Assembly: GCF_003402535.2 (NCBI RefSeq)
Contig: NZ_AP025172.1
Location: forward strand, 744,001-808,000
Direction: 5' to 3'
DNA from: Cupriavidus sp. P-10
Lineage (GTDB): Bacteria > Pseudomonadota > Gammaproteobacteria > Burkholderiales > Burkholderiaceae
DNA length: 64,000 bases
This document shows, one piece after another, positions 17,291 to 27,713 of the stretch (its first letter is position 1; every line of letters starts with the position of its first letter). The notes under the pieces are model-generated. The model did not search any database. It was not told the origin of the DNA and saw nothing but the letters and a program-made list of their open reading frames with translations. The position numbers were made by a program, and so were the translations under genes.

Positions 17291-20200
17291 TTGCATCCGG
17301 GGGAAACAATCTTGCGCCAGTTGCTTGCGCGCATGCGGGGAACGCTTGGTCGCCTTGGGTCGCGGACCATCACGGCGGGCACGGTTCTGCTTGGTGTGCT
17401 GACGACGGCCGTCGTCTATGCGTTCTGCACAGATCTGCTGGAGAAGGACGTCCGGCTTCGTTTTGAGAACGATGCGGGCGACGTCGTCCAGCAGATCGAT
17501 ACACGGATCCGGCTCTATACGGATGTGCTGGTCACGATGCAGGCACTTTTTGGTGCCAGCGACCATGTTTCGCGCAGTGAGTTTCGAGATTTTGTCAGTG
17601 GCTTGAACCTGCCGCAGCGCTACCCAGGGTTCCAGACCCTCAACTACGCGCCTTATGTGCCGGCGTCCGAGATCGACGCCTTTGTCGCCCGGCAGCGCAG
17701 CGATCCGATCCTGCGCGAAGCGGGCGTGACGTTCCACATCCGCCCGCCCGGCCAGCGGCCAGGACACTTCGTACTGACCTACGTCGAGCCACTGGACATT
17801 AACGTCGCGTCGATCGGCATCGACATGGGGGCTGAACCTCGCCGTCTCGCGGCGCTGGAGCGAGCGCGCGATACCGGGCAATCAGTGAGCAGCGGCCGTC
17901 TGATTTTCAGCGAAGCCAAAAACCCCCATGTAGGCATCGCCCTGCGCCTGCCGGTGTACCGCAAAGTGCCGAACCTGGACTCAGTGGAAGCACGCCGCGC
18001 CGCTTATGTTGGTTCGGTCGGTGCAGGCATTCGCGTAGCTGATTTGCTGAAGGACCTGGTCAGCAATGAGAACCTGCGCTGGGTCAGGTTCCGTGTTTAC
18101 GATGCTGGGGACTTTGCGGCGCCGGCCGCTGCTCCATCAGCTACCAACCTCCTCTATGACAGCCAGACCGGGATGCCAAAGCCTGGCCTTGGCCGCGCCG
18201 TCGAGCAGTCTGCTGCCGAGACAGCCGCGGAGGGGCAAGCGGAACCGATCGCTCGCCCGCATGACTTGATCAAGAACGTGGACCGGAACTTCGGCGGACG
18301 TCGGTGGGTGATCGCATTCGCTGCCGACCCACGCGCGCTTGGTGGTCCGCAGCGCTACTTGCGGATGCTTGTGATAGTTTCAGGCGGGGTCATCAGCGTG
18401 CTCCTAGGCTGGCTGGCCTATGCCTTGTCCAGTTCGCGAGCACGCGCCGTCGCGGTGGCCGACCAAATGACGCACAGCTTGCGCGAGAGCCAGGTAGCGC
18501 TCGCCGAGGCGCAGCAGATTGCCCAACTGGGCGACTGGCGCATTGACTTTGGCAAAGGGAGCGCCCATTTTTCGCGGGAAATGGCGCGCTTGCTTGCTTG
18601 GCGCGGCCACAAGCCGACCCCGAACACACTCTTCCAGGCGATCGAGACCAGCCATCGTACGGTGCTGCGCGAGAGGATGGAAGCCGCTTTGCTTGACGGA
18701 CAGCCGTTCGAGTTCGAATGCCCCTATCGTTCACAACGGGGACGGCGGGGTTGGTTGCACCTCATTTGCCACGCGCCTGGCGCTGCGACGAAAGGTACCG
18801 CCTTGCGCGGTACCGCACAGGACATCAGCCAGCGTAAGTCAGCCGAGCAAGCTCGCGCTCAGGAGCATCAAATTACCCTGCACCTTGCCACGGCCAACAG
18901 TGAAGTCGAAGTACTGGAGGACATCGTTCACACGCTGCTTGAGGGTATGGAGTGGGAGGCTGGGGCGTTTTGGCCAAGCGACAACAACGAGGGGTCGAAG
19001 CTGCCTCAGGTGTGCCTGAGCCGCGTTAAGGCGTTCGACCCGTGGCTCGCTGCGCGGCCCGTTCGCCCAACGGCTGCTTCGGCTCTGCAGGCGCCGGAAT
19101 GGTATGCGGGGCTTCATGACGTTGCGCGGCATTCGCAAGCCGGCTGGCTCGCTACAGGCGGGATCCGTACGGTTTTCGCTTTTCCTCTGAGCAGGGGGCA
19201 CGTGACACTTGGCGTCGTTGAGCTCTATTCCCGGACCAAGCGCAGCCCCGATGTGCACGCGCTGGCGATGGCCAGTGGCATTGCCAGCCAGACTGGGCAC
19301 TTCCTACTGAGGCGCCAGGCTGAGGAGAATCTGCGTTTTATTGCCAACCACGATGCCCTCACTGGGCTACCCAATAGGCTGATGTTCAGGGAGGAGTTCG
19401 ATAAGTCGCTGACACGTGCCCGCGCCGCCGGGCAGTCCCTCCATGTGATTTTTGTCGACCTGGATGAATTCAAGGTCGTTAATGACACGATCGGGCACAA
19501 CGCCGGTGACACGGTGCTGCGCGAAATAGCCGACCGGCTTCGCGAAGGCTTGCCCGATGTAGAGTTGATCACTCGCTTCGGTGGCGATGAATTTGTCGTG
19601 CTGCTGGACCCAAAGGGCGACTCGACGGTTCTCGGCCGGACCATCGCCAACATTCAGGCTGTGATGGCGCCCGGTTTTCTCGTCAATGATTCCGAAATGC
19701 GCATGACCGCAAGCATCGGTATCAGTTCATTCCCCCAGGACGGCGACGACTGGCAGACACTGCTCAAGCATGCCGACCTGGCCATGTACGGGGCCAAGCA
19801 GCTTGGCAAGAACGGCTATCAGTTCTACTGCAGCGGCATGAGCACCTCGTTGCAGCGGCGTATCGATATGGAATCGCACCTGCACCGCGCGCTCGAGCAG
19901 GACGAATTTGTGCTCTATTACCAGCCACGCATAGCGCTCGCAACGGAAAGCTGCACCGCGATCGAAGCACTGATTCGGTGGCGCCACCCCGAGCTTGGTT
20001 TAGTCATGCCCGCAGATTTCATTCCCTTCGCTGAGGAAAGCGGCGCGATTGTCGAAATCGGCGCATGGGCATTGCGCGAAGCCTGCCGCCAGAACGCTGC
20101 ATGGCGCGCCCAGGGGCTACCGCCGGTGCGGGTTTCGGTCAATCTATCGGCGCGTCAGTTTGCCGACAAGTCGCTTCGGCTTACCATCATCGACGCCTTG

Positions 20201-20671
20201 CGTCAGGCAGGCCTGCCCGGCAACTCACTGGAACTGGAATTGACGGAAAGCATGGTCATGCGCGATGCCGAACAGGCGTCAAACTGGTTGTCGCGACTGA
20301 AGCGTACGGGCGTGCGGCTGGCAATCGACGACTTCGGTACCGGTTATTCCTCGCTCGCCTACCTGAGCCGTTTCCCGATCGATACGGTCAAGATCGATCG
20401 CAGCTTCGTTCGGTATGTACCGGAAAGCCGCAGCGACACGCAGATCACCAGCGCCGTGATTGGCCTCGGTCACCGGCTCGGCCTAGAAGTCGTCGCCGAA
20501 GGTGTTGAGAACGAGGCGCAGCTCGATTTCCTGCGTCGCGAGGGCTGCGACGAAGTACAGGGCTACTACTTCAGCCATCCGTTGCCGCCGGCGAAGATCA
20601 CTGCCTTCCTCGCCAGCTGCATGGAAAATGGCCCCGCTTTTGAGCGCGGTCAGCAACCGATGCGCGCGTAA
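17291..20671 (+). CDS. Membrane CHASE-PAS-GGDEF-EAL cyclic-di-GMP protein
   Basis: A large sensor that makes and/or degrades c-di-GMP. A TTG at 17291 gives 1126 aa. The ATG at 17333 is an equally good start. Domains in order: transmembrane helix (about 26-46), periplasmic CHASE domain (about 70-290, RYPGFQTLNYAPYV), second helix (about 356-378), PAS (about 403-515), a GAF-like region (about 525-680), GGDEF with intact RFGGDEF (about 763-768), and EAL with intact EALIRW, LELTES, IDDFGTGYSSL and EGVENEAQL. Both catalytic motifs look complete, so dual activity is possible. A PilZ protein encoded 1 kb downstream could be its receptor. Confidence 0.95.
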   Translation: MHPGETILRQLLARMRGTLGRLGSRTITAGTVLLGVLTTAVVYAFCTDLLEKDVRLRFENDAGDVVQQIDTRIRLYTDVLVTMQALFGASDHVSRSEFRDFVSGLNLPQRYPGFQTLNYAPYVPASEIDAFVARQRSDPILREAGVTFHIRPPGQRPGHFVLTYVEPLDINVASIGIDMGAEPRRLAALERARDTGQSVSSGRLIFSEAKNPHVGIALRLPVYRKVPNLDSVEARRAAYVGSVGAGIRVADLLKDLVSNENLRWVRFRVYDAGDFAAPAAAPSATNLLYDSQTGMPKPGLGRAVEQSAAETAAEGQAEPIARPHDLIKNVDRNFGGRRWVIAFAADPRALGGPQRYLRMLVIVSGGVISVLLGWLAYALSSSRARAVAVADQMTHSLRESQVALAEAQQIAQLGDWRIDFGKGSAHFSREMARLLAWRGHKPTPNTLFQAIETSHRTVLRERMEAALLDGQPFEFECPYRSQRGRRGWLHLICHAPGAATKGTALRGTAQDISQRKSAEQARAQEHQITLHLATANSEVEVLEDIVHTLLEGMEWEAGAFWPSDNNEGSKLPQVCLSRVKAFDPWLAARPVRPTAASALQAPEWYAGLHDVARHSQAGWLATGGIRTVFAFPLSRGHVTLGVVELYSRTKRSPDVHALAMASGIASQTGHFLLRRQAEENLRFIANHDALTGLPNRLMFREEFDKSLTRARAAGQSLHVIFVDLDEFKVVNDTIGHNAGDTVLREIADRLREGLPDVELITRFGGDEFVVLLDPKGDSTVLGRTIANIQAVMAPGFLVNDSEMRMTASIGISSFPQDGDDWQTLLKHADLAMYGAKQLGKNGYQFYCSGMSTSLQRRIDMESHLHRALEQDEFVLYYQPRIALATESCTAIEALIRWRHPELGLVMPADFIPFAEESGAIVEIGAWALREACRQNAAWRAQGLPPVRVSVNLSARQFADKSLRLTIIDALRQAGLPGNSLELELTESMVMRDAEQASNWLSRLKRTGVRLAIDDFGTGYSSLAYLSRFPIDTVKIDRSFVRYVPESRSDTQITSAVIGLGHRLGLEVVAEGVENEAQLDFLRREGCDEVQGYYFSHPLPPAKITAFLASCMENGPAFERGQQPMRA

Positions 20672-20745
20672 CTACGTCAGTCAAGCGTGTGTTGTGCAGA
20701 TTTCAGGCAGTCAAAAATCAGCCAAAAAAAAGAGGGAGCTGAATC

Positions 20746-21354
20746 ATGCAAGACCGTACCGTGCAATCCATGTGGGAAGCCATCGACACGCTCAATTTTT
20801 CGAGGATGAAGGCTAAGCTGCTGCATCAGCAGCATCGTGACTGGACGATGGAATCCTTGGAGGAGGCCGAGGGCGGCTACCGTCAGTTTCTGAAGCTGGC
20901 CGCGAAGTATCCGGAAACGCCGGCGGTGCCCAGCGAATTGGTCGATGCGTTCTGGCATGCCCATATCCTGGATACCAGGCGCTATGCCGATGACTGCGTC
21001 CGCATCTTCGGATACATCCTGCATCACGATCCCTATGTTGGTATTGATGGCCCGGAAGACGAGGCTCGTCTGATGGCAATGGCAGCGACCAGCGATGCGC
21101 TGAACATGCGCGAGTTCGGCAGCCCTCTCACCTCCTCGGCTTACTGCGCTCGCGCCGCGACGGACAACGCCGCGTATTGTGCGCGCATGGCCAAGGAGAC
21201 GAATGCCGCGTACTGCGCGCGCATGGCCGAACGGCAGGATGCCGCCTACTGTGCAAGGCTAGCGGGGACTGACGATCTCGTCTCTCAAGGTCGCGCGCTC
21301 GCCCCCCGGCCGGCCTATTGCGCGCTAACATCGCCTCGGACTGTGGCTTGCTGA
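20746..21354 (+). CDS. GRDP-like protein with C-terminal Ala-Tyr-Cys repeats
   Basis: A 202-aa protein with a good site (AGGGAG) before ATG 20746. Residues 1-110 resemble the glycine-rich-domain-protein (GRDP-like) fold, with ELVDAFWHAHILDTRRYADD and a following HH pair that could bind metal. The C-terminus carries four adjacent units of 11-12 residues, each built on AYCAR (SAYCARAATDN, AAYCARMAKETN, AAYCARMAERQD, AAYCARLAGTDD), then PAYCALTS near residue 189 and a final Cys. No signal peptide is present. The regular Tyr-Cys spacing suggests metal binding or a post-translationally modified repeat, as in multi-core RiPP precursors. No modifying enzyme is adjacent. The function is unknown. Confidence 0.85.
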   Translation: MQDRTVQSMWEAIDTLNFSRMKAKLLHQQHRDWTMESLEEAEGGYRQFLKLAAKYPETPAVPSELVDAFWHAHILDTRRYADDCVRIFGYILHHDPYVGIDGPEDEARLMAMAATSDALNMREFGSPLTSSAYCARAATDNAAYCARMAKETNAAYCARMAERQDAAYCARLAGTDDLVSQGRALAPRPAYCALTSPRTVAC

Positions 21355-21625
21355 AGGCTGGTCTATCGTTGGTTGCCCATGCTGGGTCCGCAGTCCTCCA
21401 TAGGCCGCGGTGGCCGCAGTGGAGATGAAGTGCGGCTGGCATGGGCCCGTGTATGATGACGCACGGGCAACTCCCTGCCGTCTCCCAGATGGCAAGGAAC
21501 GAAGTTTCACCGTAATCGGCTTTTGACCCAAAGTACTTTAAGCCGGCTTTAAGAACCTTGAATCGCGCCGCAGGAACCTGGCTGTTCCGCAGTCGGCCAT
21601 TATTTCCATGTGGGAAGAAGTAGCA

Positions 21626-22330
21626 ATGAGGCGAAGCGCCGATCCGGAATCAACGCTCGCCTCCCTAGTTAGTCTCGTGCTCCAGGATCTCGCTTGGCTC
21701 AGTTGTGAGGTGACAATACGCGTACACGGTGGCTACGCTATTACCACGAAGCTGCTGAAGGTTGACCCGGCGAACAGAACGTTTGTCTTCGATGGCTGCC
21801 GCACCGATGCAGAGCGCGAAGTTTTGCTTGCCTCGGGGCAACTCGATTTCTCCACCATATTGCGAGGCGCAGAGACTGCTTTTTTGGTAGAAGATCCGCA
21901 GGTCATTAATTTTCAGGGTAGACAAGCGTTGGCAGCTGCCTTCCCGCTGCGAATCCGCTGTGCTGAACGTCGGCGGCATCCCCGTGCACCTGTGCCGGCT
22001 TCTTTGCGGTTTATCTGCGACCTGCCACTTCAGAACGGTGAGCGGTTGAGACTGGAAATTGGGGACGTGTCACAATCCGGCCTCGGTCTGCGAGCGCAAG
22101 AAAGCGACATCCGTCGGTTACCAATCGGCACGGTAGTGAGAGGCTGCAAGCTGGAACTTGGTCAGCAGCGCTTGCAAGATCTTACGCTCCAGGTAGCTGG
22201 ATGCGGCTTGCAGTGGCAGGGTCGAAGTGTGATGCACATACTCGGCTGCGCCTTTGTCTCGCTCCCACTTCATCAGCAGACCGTCTTACAGCGACTGGTC
22301 TACCAAATCGAACGCGCACGCCGGGCATGA
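21626..22330 (+). CDS. YcgR-like PilZ-domain c-di-GMP receptor
   Basis: A cytoplasmic c-di-GMP effector of about 234 aa with the two-domain build of flagellar brake proteins: an N-terminal YcgR domain (residues about 10-110) and a C-terminal PilZ domain. The c-di-GMP signature is present as RRRHPRAPV followed by DVSQSGLGLR. The ATG at 21626 is chosen because GGGAAGAAG lies just upstream; an ATG at 21608 is also in frame. It lies near the GGDEF/EAL gene on the same strand. Its output could be motility, pili or surface structures; nothing here identifies the target. Confidence 0.88.
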   Translation: MRRSADPESTLASLVSLVLQDLAWLSCEVTIRVHGGYAITTKLLKVDPANRTFVFDGCRTDAEREVLLASGQLDFSTILRGAETAFLVEDPQVINFQGRQALAAAFPLRIRCAERRRHPRAPVPASLRFICDLPLQNGERLRLEIGDVSQSGLGLRAQESDIRRLPIGTVVRGCKLELGQQRLQDLTLQVAGCGLQWQGRSVMHILGCAFVSLPLHQQTVLQRLVYQIERARRA

Positions 22331-22506
22331 TGTTGAGCGCTGCCTTCGCAAAAGCGGGTCAACCTCACACCGCTTGAAGCTGAATTGCTCGCAAGAGCTT
22401 ATTCAAATTGCTCATTTAGATCAGTGATCCGGTTCGCCATGGTGTCGGGAAACGCCTGAGGGATCAACGACTCTTCTCGGCAACGCTCCGCCGCAGAGAA
22501 ACGGTA

Positions 22507-23121
22507 ATGAGCCTTCTGGCAGCTGCCGTTCTCGCCGCCTTTGCAGCACCCGCCTTCGCAAACAACAGCGCCGTCACCACGGTGCAAGCCGGTGACAACA
22601 ACCTTGCCAGTATCGATCAGTCCGCCTCCGATGGCTCCGCGGTGACGGTGATCCAGACCGGCAGCAACAACACCGCCGGCACCCCGCCGGCACGATCACG
22701 CAGACGTCTACCTACAGCGCCATCAACGTCAACCAGCTTGGCGATGGCAACGTGGTGGGCGCCAGCTCGCAGAACGGGTACGCCAATACCGCCAACGTCG
22801 GCCAGGTCGGCACCTACGGGCAGAATGCCTCGTTCGTGCAAAACGGCCAGGCCAACCAGACTGCCATCAGCCAGACGTTCGAACTGTCGGGTGGCCAGCA
22901 GGCAAGGACCGAACAGTACGGCAACAGCAACACGGCGGCCATCGGCCAGGCGTACGGCCAGTATGAGTTTGCCAATATCATCCAGGCCAGCAGCAACAAC
23001 ACGGCCGCGATCAACCAGCTGGGCAATTACGGCCAGGGCGCGGAGATTGCCCAATCCGTCGGCGACTACAACACCGCCGGGATCGCGCAGACGGGCAACC
23101 AGGGCACTACCGCTGGCATCG
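22507..23121 (+). pseudogene. Curlin (CsgA/CsgB-like) gene, frameshifted and 3' truncated
   Basis: The first frame gives a signal peptide (MSLLAAAVLAAFAAPAFA) and curlin-type repeats (NNSAVTTVQAGDNNLASIDQ). Near 22680 the reading shifts to another frame that continues AGTITQTSTYSAINVNQLGD, then further Gly/Asn/Gln repeats (NTANVGQVGTYGQNASFVQN, NNTAAINQLGNYGQGAEIAQ) up to about 23120. There it runs into kinase-type sequence in a different frame. Intact curlins are secreted amyloid subunits. This copy cannot give a full protein unless the shift is a sequencing error, and its 3' end is lost. Confidence 0.8.
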
Positions 23122-23122
23122 C

Positions 23123-25252
23123 GGCGATACCTCGGCCTACCTGGTCAACCCCAGCGGCCCTCCCGTCAGCAACCTCCAGCGCCTTGCACGACCAGAAGTT
23201 TTCCTGGCCATCAGCGAGGCAATCCGGCAGGTGCGTCAGGAAGGTATTGCCGTACGCAAGACCGGGTTGCGGCTCGGCAGCGCTGGCGGATCCACCGTTG
23301 CGCGCCTCGAAGTGCATCCCGTCCAGACCACCGGCGTTGATGGTCGCTGGTTCCTGGTCTTCTTCGAGAGCACGGAAGTACCCGAGGACGACGTGGCAGC
23401 GGGCAGGCGGTCGACAATCAGCACGCTACTGTTGCAGACGTTGAGGCAACGGCTGGGGCGCAAGGCTGCCGCCAATGGGGCCGACGCCAGAGATGAGGAG
23501 ATCGCACGGCTGAACGCCGAACTGAGCGCGATGCGCGTGCGGATTCGAACCATGCTCGAAGAACATGAAAGCGCGCGCGAAGAGCTTAAGTCCAGCGAAG
23601 AAGAGCTGCTCTCGAGCAACGAGGAATTCCAGAGCACCAACGAAGAACTGGAAACGGCCAAGGAGGAACTCCAGTCGCTGAACGAGGAACTGTCGACCAC
23701 CAACGACGAGTTGCGCTATCGCAATCACGAACTCAAGACCCTGCACGGCGAGGTTGTCCGCGCACGTGACTATGCCGACGCGATCATCGAAACCATGTCC
23801 GAGCCGTTGCTCGTGTTGGAAGCCAACCTGCGGGTGACGCGGGCCAATCGCGCCTTCTACCACACCTTTCACACCATCGCCGACGATACCATCGGCACAC
23901 TCCTTTACGCGCTGGGTAACGGACAGTGGAATATCCCCAGCCTGCGCGAGCTGCTCGAAAAGTTGCTGCCCGAGCGGACTGTCATTCGGGATTTCGAGCT
24001 CACGCATGATTTTCCAGACATTGGGACGCGCACAATGCGCGTGAACGCCGCACGCGTCCGCGGGCGCGCGCATGAGCTGATCCTGCTGACCATTGAAGAC
24101 ATTACCCAGTATCAGCTCGCGGTGGACCGACTCGAGACGGCCGATCACCAGAAGGACGAGTTTCTCGCCATGCTGGCCCACGAACTGCGCAATCCGCTGG
24201 CGGCAATCGGCAATGGTCTCGAGATCTGGGGGCGTGAGAATGTTGACCCGCAGACACAACAGCGGGCGCGGGCGGCGGCCAGGCGCCAACTGGATCACGA
24301 GATCGGCCTGGTTGATGATCTGCTGGATGTATCGCGCATCAGGCACGGCATCATCAAGCTCAATCCAAAGCCCCTCGATCTGGCCGAGATTGTGCAACAC
24401 GTCGTCGACACCATGCGCGCGGAAATCGACGTGCATCAGCACCAACTGGTACTTTCCTTGCCCGCGTCGTTGGCTCTGGTGATCGAAGGCGATTCCATAC
24501 GGATCGAGCAGATCGTGGCCAATTTGCTGGGCAACGCCATCAAGTACACGCCACCTCGCGGACGCATTGCAGTCTCGGTCGTACGCGATGGCGACGACGC
24601 GGTGCTGACGGTTGCCGACAACGGCATCGGCATGACAGCGGACTTCTTGCCGACCGTCTTTACCATCTTCGTGCAGGGCGACAGCTCGCTGGACCGCAAG
24701 TCCGCGGGTCTCGGACTGGGTCTGGCACTGGTGCACCAACTGGTTGAATTGCATCACGGGACTGTGCAGGCTTCGAGCGGCGGTCCGGGCCGGGGCAGCA
24801 CGTTCGTGGTACGGTTTCCCGCGCTATCGCATGCAATCACGCAACAAGACGCCACCAAGGATGTGGAAGCCGTCCCCCAAGCCGCTCCGAAGCGGATCCT
24901 CGTGGTGGACGACAACGCCGATGCAGCCGAGAGCACAGCGATGGTCCTCAGGCTCGACGGGCACGAGGTGAAGATCGCGAGCGATGGTCCGTCCGCCTTG
25001 CAAAGCGCGGCGGAATTTCATCCGGAGGTCATACTGCTCGATATCGGGCTGCCGGCCATGGACGGCCACGAAGTCGCCCGGCGACTGCGCGCGATGCCCG
25101 ACTTTGCCGATACCCTGCTGATCGCGTTGAGCGGATACGCCGGGGAAGAACATCTTGGCCGTGCAAGACAGGCAGGTTTTGACCACCACTTGGTCAAGCC
25201 TGCGGCCCTTGCCCAGTTGAATCGGTTGATCGCGTCCAAACATCGACGATGA
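23123..25252 (+). pseudogene. 3' part of CheB/CheR-PAS hybrid histidine kinase
   Basis: Homology begins at about 23123 (GDTSAYLVNPSGPP), part-way through a CheB-CheR-PAS-kinase fusion, so the CheB and CheR domains are missing. An internal GTG at 23231 could start a 673-aa protein. It has a long coiled coil (SSEEELLSSNEEFQSTNEEL), a PAS domain (about 175-295), HisKA with phospho-His in LAMLAHELRNPLAAI (about 316), HATPase with NLLGNAIKYTPP and DNGIGM, and a receiver domain with Asp in ILLDIGLPAMDGHE (about 603). The kinase part looks intact and might still work, but its usual sensory and chemotaxis inputs are gone. Confidence 0.85.
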
Positions 25253-25409
25253 TTCGTCGCCTTAAAGGCGTGTCTTTCGTACGGGGTGTGGCCGCCCCGC
25301 TGGCGCGTCATGGCGTATCGTCAGTTTCGGAATCGTCGAATCGGTCTCGGATGGCTCGGTCCAGTTCTTGCAGGTGGAACATCACTTCCTCCCATCCTCG
25401 GTATCTATC

Positions 25410-27332
25410 ATGCCCGCCCGAGCGCCACCTCCAGTTCCCGCGCTGGCCACACGGCCGGACCTCTATCTTCGCCTGGTGGACACCGTTTCGGACTATGCGA
25501 TCTTTGCCCTGGACCCGGGGGGCTTTGTCGCGAGTTGGAACCGCGGGGCGATGCGCATCAAAGGTTATGCTGCCGATGAAATATTGGGACGGCACTTCTC
25601 CCTTTTTTATACGCCGGATGCGATTGCTTCGGACTGGCCTAGCAAGGAACTCGAGCTTGCCGCTGAGCACGGAAGCCTGGAAGACGAAGGATGGCGAGTG
25701 CGAAAGGACAAGAGCCGATTCTGGGCGAACGTCGTTATCACCGCCCTGCGAGACGACGATGGCGCACTAATAGGATTCGCCAAAGTTACGCGAGACCTTA
25801 CCCAGAAAAGGCTCGACGCAGAAGCGCTGCGCCACAGCGAAGAAACCTTTCGGCTGCTGGTGCAATCAGTCAAGGGCTACGCCATCTACATGCTCGACCC
25901 CTCGGGCAACGTCGTCAGTTGGAACGACGGTGCCGAACGCATCAACCACTATACCGCTACACAGATCATCGGCGAGAATTTTTCAACGCTTTATACCGCG
26001 GACGACAGAGCTGCAAACAAACCGCAACGGTTCCTGGAGGCCGCCACACGCATGGGAACCGTCCATGAGGAAGGCTGGCGCCTACGGAAGGACGGATCGT
26101 TGTTCTGGGCGACCGTGACACTCTCGTCTGTCTATGACGCACGCGGTGACCTTAAGGGATTTGCCCAGGTGACATGCGACATGACTGACCGTCGAAAACT
26201 GGAAGAGCTTGAAGCTTCGGCACACCGAATGAACCAGTTTCTGGCCACGTTGGCTCATGAGCTTAGAAACCCTCTGGCACCGATAAGAACCGCGACAAAC
26301 GTGCTCGAACGGATGCCCGCTCACGAAGCCCTAGTCCAGCAGAACGTCGCAATTTTATCGAGGCAAGTGAGTCATATGACTCGCCTTGTGGACGATCTAC
26401 TTGACATTGGCCGAATCGCTGCCGGAAAGATGGAATTGCGGAGAGAGTTGGTCGCTGTGGATGAAATCATAAGCCTGAGCATCGAAGCGGCGGAGCCCTT
26501 CCTTCATGCCAAAGCCCAACGTCTGCTCCTCCAAAAGGACACAGCGACGACTCACATCCTGGCCGACCTGACACGATTGGCGCAAGTTTTACAAAATATC
26601 CTTCAGAACGCCTCGAAGTTTTCACCCCCCTCCTCTACCGTATTTTTGCGAGTACGGGAGCAGGACCGAACCTTGGTCATTGAAGTGGAAGATGAGGGTT
26701 GCGGTATTGGGCGCACGTCGCTGGACAACATTTTCAACCTCTTTGTCCAGGAACAACAGCCGGGAATGACCTCCACCGGTGGCTTGGGTATCGGCCTGTC
26801 CCTAAGCAGGTATATCGTTGAAATGCACGGAGGTGCAATTTCTGCTGCCAGCAGCGGTGCCAGCCAGGGCAGCACATTCACCATACGGATACCGATAGCC
26901 GCCGATCTACCGAACAAACCGATCCGAGTGCAGGAAGTCGATTGTCAGCACGAATATTGGAAGCTCCTGATTGTCGACGACAATCAGGACGCTGCAGAAA
27001 GCCTGCGACTCCTGCTCGAGATGCTCGGTCACGAGGTCAAAGTGGCCAATACCGGAGAGTGTGCCCTGCGATGCGTCGCTTCGTTCGTCCCGGATTTCGC
27101 ACTGCTCGACCTTGCAATGCCGGACATGAACGGTTTCGAACTCATTGCGAGGTTGCGGAAACTTCCGCAGTTGGCGAAAACGCGCTACGTGGCGTTGACA
27201 GGCTTTGGTCAGGCCGATATGCGCACGAGAACCGTACAAACTGGCTTTCATTGCCATCTGGTCAAACCAATCGACATCGATACGCTAACGAATTGCTTGG
27301 CTGAAAACCATCCGGGTGCGAACTCCCGCTGA
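25410..27332 (+). CDS. PAS-PAS hybrid sensor histidine kinase
   Basis: A cytoplasmic hybrid kinase of 640 aa from ATG 25410 (MPARAPPPVPALATRPD). A TTG 42 bases upstream is an alternative, and neither has a strong ribosome binding site. Domains: PAS 1 (about 18-130, with FVASWNRGAMRIKGYAADEI), PAS 2 (about 145-260, VVSWNDGAERINHYTATQII), HisKA with the phospho-His in LATLAHELRNPLAPI, HATPase with NILQNASKFSPP and EDEGCGIG, and a C-terminal receiver with Asp in FALLDLAMPDMNG. No membrane segment. It follows the truncated kinase by about 160 bases; both may be parts of one signalling block. Confidence 0.93.
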   Translation: MPARAPPPVPALATRPDLYLRLVDTVSDYAIFALDPGGFVASWNRGAMRIKGYAADEILGRHFSLFYTPDAIASDWPSKELELAAEHGSLEDEGWRVRKDKSRFWANVVITALRDDDGALIGFAKVTRDLTQKRLDAEALRHSEETFRLLVQSVKGYAIYMLDPSGNVVSWNDGAERINHYTATQIIGENFSTLYTADDRAANKPQRFLEAATRMGTVHEEGWRLRKDGSLFWATVTLSSVYDARGDLKGFAQVTCDMTDRRKLEELEASAHRMNQFLATLAHELRNPLAPIRTATNVLERMPAHEALVQQNVAILSRQVSHMTRLVDDLLDIGRIAAGKMELRRELVAVDEIISLSIEAAEPFLHAKAQRLLLQKDTATTHILADLTRLAQVLQNILQNASKFSPPSSTVFLRVREQDRTLVIEVEDEGCGIGRTSLDNIFNLFVQEQQPGMTSTGGLGIGLSLSRYIVEMHGGAISAASSGASQGSTFTIRIPIAADLPNKPIRVQEVDCQHEYWKLLIVDDNQDAAESLRLLLEMLGHEVKVANTGECALRCVASFVPDFALLDLAMPDMNGFELIARLRKLPQLAKTRYVALTGFGQADMRTRTVQTGFHCHLVKPIDIDTLTNCLAENHPGANSR

Positions 27333-27713
27333 CAAGGATGGCTGTAGGATAGGTGCGATTTTCTATCTTTGCGGAGGGGGTGCCGTATGAGGCTTGCCAT
27401 CAGCGTGCTGCCTAGCACGCCAACCAAAAGGGCTGTCCACTGTCGCGAGATTGAGATTTGGAGGCCCGATGTCCACCCCGCGCCACGCGAACGCCCCAGT
27501 TCTCTGGGGCCAATGGTCGCCCCTGACTTTCACCACTGGCTAGGTGAGTCCGATCTTTGGGTGCGAGCGAACCACACATTGCTTCAATGTATCGCTTGGC
27601 ACCCGAACTTGAGTGAAGGCGTTTCCCCAACGGCTGGGGATGTCTCAGATGGGTCGTCAAGAGACGACCGAATAAACACAGAGACGCATTGCGCCTGACG
27701 CACTGGTCGCCTA
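27333..27713. other. Intergenic, no supported gene
   Basis: About 380 bases downstream of the hybrid kinase. Only short frames, none recognised. Confidence 0.45.

Noticed and set aside
23426..24757. 443-aa open frame on the minus strand opposite the hybrid kinase
   Set aside because: It is the antisense of a strongly coding kinase gene, rich in His/Gln/Val, with no family. A GC-rich shadow frame.
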